Of a DNA stretch of 64,000 nt, positions 50,501 through 62,000 are shown piece by piece. Made by a program: the position numbers and the translations under genes. Within the stretch, counting starts at the first letter, position 1, and the number at the start of each line of letters is the position of its first letter. The notes beneath the pieces were generated by a model that worked only from the letters and a program-made list of their open reading frames with translations, had not been told where the DNA came from and searched no databases. Location: positions 12,370,098 through 12,434,097 of the forward strand of contig OY740772.1 of the NCBI GenBank assembly GCA_963513935.1, read 5' to 3'. This stretch comes from Aphrophora alni. Its lineage: Eukaryota > Arthropoda > Insecta > Hemiptera > Aphrophoridae.

Positions 50501-53500
50501 TATCTATTACCAATATTAATTATGTTTAGAAGGTTTTCTATCTTATCTTTATACATAAAACAAACAATTAAACTCACATAAGTGATAAGGCTGGCCATTG
50601 CCGAGTGGGTATTTCTGATACCTAGGGATGTTGACAGGAGGCAAAATAGAAAAACGAGCGGAGATGAGAGGTTCCAATCTTGCTGCTACAGGATCCGTCG
50701 GATGAAACAAGTTGTACACTTGCTGTACAGAAGGCTTGCCAATGGGATCTGTAATTATACAAAAATAAAATAAATTAAAAATAACATTAAAATAATAGTT
50801 CGCTTGTGGAATATATTAAAGAAAAACACTTTTTTATTTCTACAACATACAAAATTTATTAAAGAAAATGTTAATGGTACCATCATGGTATTTACTCAGC
50901 CCAATCATAAAATGTAATACAAGCAGAACCTCTAAATATAATGCTAAAAAGTTGATCTCTTAGGCCTTGTAGGAAATGTTAAATTGTACTGGTAGATCAA
51001 GGGGTCTAACCTAGTATATGCAGTATAAGGTAAGTTTGATAAAAACAGTTGTAACACTGTTTTCTGAATATCACAATTGTGTATATCATATTTTCTTGGT
51101 GTCAGCTAGGCCTAACGGGCATCATAGATGTATATTACTTGCTTCAATCGTGTTATTGTTTCGGTCCTAGCGAACCTATAAGTTGTAAGCATATGAAAAA
51201 ACCTCTACTCACAACTGGTGTTGGTGACTTGGTCTTACTGGATCTTGTAACTGTACAAATATCACATTTTCTTGAGAAGTCAGTGTTTGAAATTTCATTT
51301 TTGACATCGTAATTGCTATTTGTCATCGTAGAGAGGTGGGGTTGGTACCATTAAATGCAGAATTGAAATCTACAAATTTCTATCCAATTTGGTATGTTAT
51401 AATGTTTGATATTAGCACGCATCTCCATCCACGTCAGTCATTGTTGAATACCTCCCCCAACTACTACAAGTCTTTTCATGCGCTTTTAAAATGTGTGAAA
51501 ATATAATTTAAAAATCCCGCCAAGTAGAAATGCAAAATAGTTTCCAACAATTAAAATTTACAAACAAATAAAGGAAATCTATGGTGATAATATGATGAAA
51601 CTTTTGTTAGAGAATGGTGCATTAAGTTTAATGAAGAACGAACAAATTTGAATGATGGTGAATGCTCTGGATGCCCATTACTCATCACTGAAAAACTAAA
51701 AAAAAAAAAAAAAATTACGAAGATGGGCATTTTTCTTTAGATATAGTGTCTTTCCTGAAATTTCAAAATCCACCTTGGTTACAAAAAAAAATGTGTGCCA
51801 GATAGGTTCCTCGATTATTGCCTGATGATTATAAAAAAACAATAAGTGAGAGCTGGTGCTTTGATATACCTTGCTAGTTATTATCAAGATGAAGACAAAC
51901 TTTTGGATTATATTGTTATTGGTGATGAGACATGCGCCTCTCACAAAACATCAGAAACAAAGAGTCGATCAATGGAGTGGTATCATTCCAAATTGTCAAC
52001 AGAAGTAAAGCAAGCTCTTATCACATAGAAACTGATGGTAGCTATTTGGAATCACAAGTTTATATTATTGAATGATTTCTATGAGGATATTGTCAAACAC
52101 TTCACCGTCTCCTTAGTACGATACAGAACAAATGGTATGAAATGTTTTCCAGCCGAGTCAATTTCGTTAACTCATGACATCCACACTCAGCTGCAACAAC
52201 TCAATCTTTACTTCAACATTTTGTATGGGATGTTTATCAGCAACTGCCATACAGTCCTAACTTGGCACTCAGTGATTCTAACTATTCCCTAAGTTAAAAC
52301 TTTGTAGGAGACACTTTGAAGATGATGACGAACTGAAAGAGACTGTCACTGAATTGTTCAAAACGTTGGCATCAGGACTGTATTGTGAAGGCAAAGGAAA
52401 AAATGGTACCATGCTATGTTAAGTGTTTAAATTTATATGGAGACTGTGTAATTAGTAGTAATTCTTTCTGTAAGACTAGAATTTTTTTTTGAAATTTCTC
52501 TTCTCTTAATTTTGTATATCAATATATTTTTTACTTACTGGATGAACCTTGTGTCTATAATTTATATCATGGCAAATTTAGTCTGGAACAGAATCTATTT
52601 CATATATTATATATGTATATTATATACAGAAAGTGTTCAAAAGTATGGAATATATAAAAAATCTTTAAAACTGCTGAACACAAAAAGTTTACAATTGGTA
52701 ATCTAGAGCAAACTCGATATGCTTATCAAATAACTGTTTATTATGTCAATTTAACTGCCAGAAATCCTTTTGAAGTTTTCTTCAAAATAAATTCTTAATA
52801 TTACAACACGTGTTTTGGACATTATTCATCCATCGTCAGGTGATTAAAAACACACAATTACAAACATTCAACATGAAAAAACCAACATTACAACAACACT
52901 CATAGCACTCGCAAACAAATAATGTTTTCTATGCAAAACTATATAACACTATGTAACACCGGAACGGACACATCCATAGAAAACATTATTATTTATGCAG
53001 GAGTACTGTGAATGTTGTTTGTTTTTTTGTGTTGAATGTTTGTAATTGTGTGTTTTTATTCACCTCACGAAGGAAGAAAAATGTCCGAAACACATGTTGG
53101 AAAATTAGGAATTCAATTTGAAGAAAACTTCAAAAGGATTTCTGGCAGTTAAGTTGACATAACAAACAGTTATAAAAAGTTTCTTTTTGTTATATGTTTA
53201 TAAAACAACATTTACTTCCAGTTTTGATAGTTTAAAATATTGACAGCCATCTTCAAATTAGGTTTAAATTTTTTAATAGGAATGGGTCAAATGTCACATG
53301 TTTTTAGATTGTTTTTTATTCAGAGTTAAATGGGGTACTCCGTTTTGTTTATCTCATTTCCTTAAAGTAAACTAATATAACTACAGACCATTTAAAACCA
53401 TAATTTACATGTGGACAAATGTGTTGGTTACTTACCTTTAACTTTTTAAGCAAATAAGATTGAAAACAAATGGATTCCACCATTGCTCAGAATTTTTTTA

Positions 53501-56500
53501 AAAAATGTAAAAAAATGTGTCACATGACCCTATTCCTGTTTAATAAATTACACATGATTTCAAGATGGCCACCAAATTTTTAAACTATCAAAACTGTACG
53601 TAAATTTTGTCTTATAAACATATACCAATATAACGATTTTTTAATGTTCAGCCGTTTTAAAGATTTTTTATATATTCCGTACTTTATGAGCACTCTCTAT
53701 ATTTACAATAAAATAAAACATGACTTACTACTTTTTTCATCAGGTGAAGCAATTTTCCTGTACGCCAGTACGAGTGACAGAGGACTGCCAAACATGAACA
53801 GTTCATTCACTTCAAACTCCAACTTTTGTCCAGACTGTTCACTATTACATTAAATATATTATAGTAACATCAGGTAATACAACATTTACACATCAAATAA
53901 TTCCTATAATATTAAACACCGCTTACAACACCTCAGGATAAAATAGATTATTTTATTTTAAATCAGTAAGGAGCTTCCACATATACTGAATACATCTTGT
54001 TAATATTATCTTAAAAACACATAATATAGTTAATTACCTTAGAGGTTGTCCTCAGTCCGTATATTGGTTTTAGCTACAGCGCCATATAGATCCAGTACCA
54101 TACCTGCAGCTGGACAAGTAAGACATATAATGTGGCCACAAACAATTTTATTATTTATGTACGACGAGTCATACTCCGATTTTATATGTGTTAGTGTTTT
54201 GTGTTACGTGTCTATGTGTTAGTGCGGGCCTGATGAAGCCGACAGTGTTCGGCGAAACAGCGCTGTAGCTAAAACCAATATACGGACTGAGGACAACCTC
54301 TAAGGTAATTAACTATATTATATATTAAACAGTCCAAGGCAACACATTATACTTTATAAAATTAAAAACACAACATGGTTTTGAGAAATCGAAGAGAAAT
54401 TTTTCTTATAAGACTATTTATTAGAGGCTTTTAAACCAACTGTGGTCATTGTTAATTTTTGTAAATTGTTTCCTTGTTGTTGGGTAAATTAAACCAAGTA
54501 AATTTTGTTCTATTTATTCATATTTATGCAAGAAGTCAACTTCACATTCTAATCTACTTACTGATTGTGCACTGTTAGCTAATATTTAGAAAACATCTAA
54601 TTTTCTCATTCATGCAAGTTATATTCAACAATTTTTCAAACATCTAAACAATTTTGTATTTATAATCTTTTCAAATAAAGTTTAGGCTCATGAATTCATC
54701 CTTTTGTTAAGTACTATCACATTAGAAAAGTGTTGTAGAGCTGAAATAATAGAGCACATTCTCATCCTTACATTATCATTATTTTGTATTAATTAAATAA
54801 AAAAATAAAAAAGAAAAAAAATGTATGTAGCATCTTTAATTTACATATCTAGATATTTTATATACATAAAAATTGTACTGGAAAGCCATGAAACAAAAAA
54901 GTTTATCAAATTATCATGAAAGAATAAGTTTATCTTGATATTTCCATCACGCTCGGAAGTTCAATTAAAAGTTAATTATTCATTCCTTTTTATTTCAAAA
55001 TCTTAATTTGAGTCCAATACATACAATTTCTCTCTTTATATGCACTACTTACTATACAAAAACACATACTTAACACTTTTTTTATTCTTCTAACTCTAAG
55101 TTAAAAATCAATCACATCATTCTACTTCTCTCGATTCTCCACCAAGACGGACTACTTGCGAATGGAACTACTACTCTCGACTACTTGATGACCAGCAAAA
55201 TGGAAAACCACTCAAGGATGCTGAATCCCAGCTCCCTTTGTCTTTTCTATATCATCGTTTTTTCATCAAAGGTTTCACTGACTAGATCTCATCTGCCCAT
55301 AGAGTTTAATTTCACTCTACTCCACACAGATGATACACTCCAAGTCCTCATCTATCTAACATGATTACTATAGTTCATAGATATGTCACTTCAATTTTTC
55401 ACCTTTAATCTGTTATAGTCTGTTCACATTTCTTTCACAATTAAACATTACAATAACAAAACTAAACTTTCCAATACATTATAACTATTTTAAAATTCTT
55501 TTTATTTTGAAATATTATTAATTCTTACTAGGAATGAAAGCAAAACAAAGTACAAATTATTAATATAATAGGAAACTTACCGTCACCAATAGACAAGAGT
55601 AGTGTTATTTAAAGCTACGGACGTTAGCGACGGATGTTTCGGCTATTCTGCCATTATCAAGTTTTCAGGAGGAGTCACTCCGTTGTCATGAATACTTAAC
55701 ACTTAAACACATAGTTTCACATGCATCTAAAATAAATACATATATTACGTGACACATTAAAACAATCGCATATCCGGTATGCCCACTGTCTAGCGTGACG
55801 GTAAGTTTCCTCTTATATTAATTTATAACAATAGTCGGTATGGCAAAAAACATAAATTGTGATACATATTATTATTCATAAAGTTTAAAAAAATTGACAA
55901 ACGTTATTATTTTCTAACTATAAACCCAATCTATTGTAATCCTATTTTCAATTTCGATATTGCATACCTAATAGCACACAACAGTTAGTCTTGTATCTAA
56001 TGTTAGTCAAGTTTTTTTCTATAAAGGAGAAATGTTCAACGACCAAGGAGTTGTGACAGAATTTTTATTTTGACTTATTTGTTTTATTCTAAATTTAGTT
56101 GTTCTAGTGTATATTCAGTATTCACTTCCAATCTAATTATATATCTGTCAACAGGTTATACCAGATTTTACATTAAAAATATGAAATTATCAACATGTAA
56201 TATAAGGATTATTAATTAATTCAAAACTTATTGTTTAGAGGTGAAAACCTCTCAGTCATAATCCCCTTATAAAGAAAAGACCATAAAATAAAGACCCCTA
56301 TCTCTCAAATACTCTAATAATGTCAGGATCAGAAGAGAACAAGACTTGGTCAAGAGAAACCTCATAGGAAAGATGAAAGAGAAGGATTTAACCCAAGACT
56401 ATATCAATAAAGATGTATATCCAGCAATAGTCCACTGAGATTGCCAAACCCATAATCACTACAAAAAATGAGCTTTTAAGGGATTTCTGTTCAATTGATA

Positions 56501-58952
56501 CAGAAATTTTAATTTTATTTTTCCTATAGCTTAGTACAATGGTTTAAGTTGTAACCTTTTAAACAGTATTTATGGTTCATTTTCACGTATTCGACCTTTT
56601 AAAACAACATTTATGGTTCATTTTCACATATTTGACATTTTTAATACTATTTATGGTTCATTTTCATGTATTCGACCTTTTAAAAGAGTATTTATGGTTC
56701 ATTTCACTTTTTGTTCGTTAATTCCTACACTGGGATATTTTTACAGATGGTGGACTAGTACATTTCCCTCAAGAAGCTATATCATGTAAACAAAAAATGA
56801 GAAAATCTTTAGAACCCATTTTTAGGAAATAAAATATTTTGTATTTGGGTGGGTCAAGTACCTCCAAATTTTGATTAGTACAAGCATTTAAAAATATCAT
56901 GATACAGGTAAAATATCCAAACATAAATAATTTGATCAAAATTTATCCAGCCACAATGGAAGACACACAAAGAAATATTATTGGGAAAAAAATAATAATA
57001 CAGGAATATATATGTATAACATGTCTAAAATATTGAAAATCAATATTTATGACCAATCACAAAACATTCTTTACACTATGTATAACTCAGAAAATTAAAA
57101 TCATTAAAGATATGAAAGAAACAATTAGACTAACCTTGTAGAGGACGATCTTCTTCTTGGAATAGGAGCTGTTAGAAAACCTTCTTCTGAAATAAAAATA
57201 TAACAAATGAAAAATTAGAAACAATTGTTAAAAATTATATTAATACTTTAAAACATGTAAAATATCAGCAAATTGTATTTTGTGATGTCATATTGTAATA
57301 TTTATCCAATTAATATTTATTCAATTGTTAGCATACCTGTAAAGTTATCTTGGTCGAGAACATTATTTTCACTGTCATGTCGAGACTGAGGCTCATTAGA
57401 TCTGCAGAGTGCATCATATGCTAGTATTGAGCCTACAGAATCACCTGGTAAACAAAATTTAAAAAAATTATAAACTTTTTAATTAAAAGAAGGCATCTTT
57501 AATTGAATATAGCAAGCAATTTTGAAAATAAATGCATTTGAATAATTATATTATTTTATTTGTTAGTAATGAAACGGTTTTTATCTTCGTTTTATTCTCT
57601 TTAGGGTTGTAAGGTCTTTCTCCATAGCGATCCAAAATGGGTATATTGTATAATACATATATAAATATGACCCAATTATATTTCCTCACAAGCGTCTTTA
57701 TGAACCCATGAGGTCTTGGGAAGCTGATGTTTCAATCATATGAACTTTTTGACTCAACCAAGTATGTAGAATGAGATATATGTTATATCGATGTAAATGT
57801 TATCTTTCAATCTTCTGCAAATATTGATAATGTCATTTAGTTTGCTGATAACAAAAATCATACTTTTTGGTGGAAAATCATTTCAGACATTGAAATACAT
57901 CACATTTCATAGTGATGTACAGGTTAATATACCAAGTCAATATTTTGAAGAAATTTATCTAAAAAATAACTCCATAAAACCAATTACACGAACTTTGGTA
58001 GGGGCACCATGTTCTGTGTATGTCCTAACATGTATTTGGATAACCTAACCTAACATGTCCTTGTTAGTTTTTATCTGTCCACAAATTATTTATTTAACAT
58101 TTAGTCCTAGATTGATGTTTACACTTCTTATACTATTCCTAATTAAATTTTTAATTTGATTCAACAATGGGAGATATAAAAAACCGCCTACCAAAGATGC
58201 ATCACTCTGTGTTTATAACTCCTAAACGAAGAGGTTTATAAAAAAATTAACAAAGAATAAAAAAATCTTTTATAATTTTGTGTAGAATTATAAAACATCA
58301 TAAAATATACGAAGTTCTGTAAGAAATTTGAAAGTTGGCCGTTATATTGGTTAGTGACGGCCATTTTTTTAAGTTTGTAAAATGGATTTTTAATTACAAT
58401 GAAAAAGTAATGAAAATTGTAGGTTCTCCATTTAGATTTTTTAGAGTTTACAAGATGCCAATGGTGGTGTGTAGTAAGTATAATATATTTCTTGTGTTTT
58501 AATTAGATGTTAGTAGTTAGTTTACCATTAATGTTTTGTTAATTGTTATTCAAAAAATTATTTTGTTGATAACAAAAAAAAAAAAAAAAAATGAAAAGAA
58601 GTAATATTATGATTTAAAATTATTATTAAACTTAACTTAAAATTTGTTTAACAGCAATAGTATCTCAATTTAAAATTTGAAGCAATTTAGAATAAAAATT
58701 TTAAACTGACCATTATTTATGCTTATAGATATCATGTTAATAAATACATCTAATATAAAGCCTCAAGTAGTTCTGATTTTTAATACAAACTGATTAGGAT
58801 TGTTATTCAAAAATTTCCTCACTCTACTTGAATTAACATATTGCATTACCATATCTATATATTAGTAATATATTCTTGTAAAAGTTAAACCATATAAACA
58901 ATATTTTACTTTTTATATCTCACAGTTAATATATATACTTTTTTATACTAAA

Positions 58953-59007
<55 letters not shown>

Positions 59008-62000
59008 TTTAAAAACATATTAAATTAATTTTAAAATACATAAATAAATTTAAAAGAACTAACCAACAAAATTGATTTGTCCGTTGAAGCCTTTACCCTC
59101 ATCTGATTTGATAAACTCGTTGTACGCAGCATTTGCAGCAGTAACAGTACGAGACACAGCTTCTTGATAGTCTGGACTAGCGCTAGCGAGTAGTGGAATA
59201 GCACCAATAGGAACTGAGTCATGTGTGACATGTGGAGCATCATTGCAAGAAGGCGATACATCAAAACTGTATGGACTCAAGCTGAAAAACAAACAATTTA
59301 TTTTACAATGGATATGAAGTAATAGTTTGAGAGTAAACTTAATGATTGACAACCTAGAGAAAAAATTAGTGATGTACTCTATCAACTGAATTTGACTATA
59401 GAATATGTGGATGATATAGTACAGAGCAACTATTGAATAAAAATTAGACTACCTTTTTGTGGAGGGGTAAGATCTGGACAAATATTTACTGATATGCTAT
59501 GGCTGAAAACAGTCACCTTCTTCTACATTAAGCAGTTTGATCCTTCAACACATCAACAACAAGGATTTATTGCACTTCCAAGTAAGATAAGATGATGTAC
59601 ACATCTAGACATCCTCCAGAAAACAAATAAGCTCTATAAACATTACTGTCTTCTTGATAAGGTTGTCTTGAGAAATTATCTGTCTTTTTGTTAACGACTC
59701 AAAGGGCTGTCCTTTCCTGATCAAAACATTCACATTCATAGATCAGATTCTCTGCAGTTTCTTCTTGCAGGACTCAATCCTGCCTAATGGCTCCCCATTG
59801 AATATACGTGTGTTTTCTCAAGTGACCCGTACCCTGTGATTAGCCTTATCACATTCTTTACAGTGGGATAACTAGTCAATTTCCAAAAACTTATAACACT
59901 TATTTCTCAAAATTAAATGCATCTATGTGAATCACCCAACTCTCATGATTGGTTGATTGATTTAGGTACTGTCGTTCCTTTTTGAAAAGTCTCTGCTTGG
60001 TTTAACTGCCCACATAGTGGAACTACTATCATGTTTAAGCTAAAATGAATCCAAGTCAGCAACTAACAATTTAGTCGATAATGTATACAGCGAAACTCCT
60101 CAAATCCGAACTAATTGGGGCTGTAGCTTGTTCGGATTAGCCGAAAAATGTTCAAAATTCAATAGCCAGCCATAGGTACGGTACAATATGGTAGAATATT
60201 GCAGTATAGTTTCCGGTTATTAGACATTAGTCAGCTTGCGTCTACTGCACTGTGCCTATCGATCTGGTGTCATTGCTTACTTTAATTGTGTGTTTTCCGT
60301 TTTTGTTTGAGTCGTGTTACATTTTAATTTTATTGTTAACTCTATTGATAATTGTTTTTATTATGTCAACCAAACAAGAACACAGTTTGTGTACCGAAGA
60401 ACAAAAAGTGAAAGTTTTAAAACGTGTCAATACAGGAGAGAGTTTAACTAAGTTGAATCTAGTAGTGACTGTGAGGAAGATGAAGCTTTGACAGAGATAG
60501 TGACTTATACTGATGCCGCTTTAGCTCTTGACGTTGTGTTGCTCTTCGTAGAATATCACACATCAGCCACACCAAGTGATGCCATGTTCATGCGACGATG
60601 GCACGCTATTGCCTCCGCAGGAAGGTTTTCGTCACTTCAGCAATTGAAGATAACAGATTTCAAGTGAAAGAAGTAGTTTTTGTGTGATATTTTTATTTAC
60701 AGTATTTTCTTTTGTAATGTGATTAATCTAAAAAATACTATAATACTGAAGCTAACTACTTGTTCTGTGGTTCAATCCTGAAAATTCATGTAATTAAGCA
60801 AATATGTACAGTACCCTATACTGTATACTTTTTTTTAGTTATACAGTACTGTAGTAATGGTTATGTACTTTTTTTTACTTTTTGTTTGATTTGTACACAA
60901 AATATGATTTTTTATTCTTACTTTGCATGTTTTTACTCACCTAAATTAGCCACAAAAACCCATTCGGATTTGCAGGGTTCGGATTTGAGGGGTTTCACTA
61001 AAAGTATCTGTTGATGTGCTACACCATCTGGCAAACATTGGAGTGTACAGGAAGTGATTGATTGTAGGCAGTTCACTGAATTTGTTTTTTTTAGAAATTG
61101 AAGGTATGCTGTACACCGTACAAGGTTATCTGTTATCTGAAAGGCTATTTAAGTTGTGTAGGCTTTGAAATTCTGATGCTACTTATGTAAATATTCAAAT
61201 TTAAAGACGCAAGGTTTATAGATTTAAAAAAAGTATTTGTTTTTACTTTCATGTATACATAGTATAAAGAAAGTGATGTTGAGTGTCTAGTATAAATATC
61301 CGTTTTAAAGTCTTCTGAGTAGAAAAAAGTGGTTTTGGGAATGATGTTTATCTGTCTAGCATCTGTGCAGTGCTTGACTAATTTGAATCAAATTTGATAT
61401 GTGGGAAGTTTTTTTCACTAACACAAAATTTGGGGGTACCGACAATATAAAACACAAAATTCTGATTTTTTTAAAAATTGGCTTTAACAATATTGATATA
61501 ACTGTACTAAAGTGTAGCCGCTAAGTACCCAAAAAAACTGTACTGGTCGCCATCTTTCCAAAAATATTGATTGTGAGTTATCAGTAAAAACCAAATCAGC
61601 CATGAAGCTATTATAAAAGATATAATTTCTCAACAATGATTTTAACGATTTCATTCAAATTTTCATGAATGCAAAATTTGTAAAATTGATTTTAAGAAAA
61701 TAAAAATGTGCATTTTAACTTATGCATATTTATCAAGTTTGCACATCTCAGGGGTTCAATTATAGTGAGTATGGATAAGGCAATCCCGAGCTACGTACCT
61801 GGATCTATACCTTTCTACATATAGTCTAGTTTGACTTAAAACTGACACTTCCATGTAAAAATTTACGTGAAGAAGGAAAATAACTACATATCTGGAAAAT
61901 TCATTTAGGATGAGAAAAACAGTGACACAATAATTTTGGAATGAAAATTGAAAAAATGACCTTTTCACAAATTTAACTAATAAGTTTGTTATGATATCCA

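Larger units (their letters stand above)
46150..50577 (-). other. rdgB intron G-H
   Basis: Between 46150 and 47500 nothing is recognised. About 47580-50340 looks like one composite repeat with a TATA-like box, a 71/73-bp tandem array and a possible LTR end near 50130. No ORF of note. Confidence 0.65.
50749..53728 (-). other. rdgB intron F-G
   Basis: It holds a minus-oriented copy of a dispersed repeat (50930-51110), a mariner pseudogene (51560-52455) and two nested foldback elements (52625-53700). Confidence 0.75.
53842..57134 (-). other. rdgB intron E-F
   Basis: It holds the perfect 62-bp inverted-repeat element (54021-54321), a second inverted-repeat element (55560-55821), a SINE-like copy (56240-56453) and a 41-bp tandem repeat (56551-56716). 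No coding signal seen in 54350-55550. Confidence 0.75.

Noticed and set aside
52960..53000. Hairpin TAGAAAACATTATT.. as a regulatory element
   Set aside because: It is simply the centre of the inner foldback element and needs no separate explanation.
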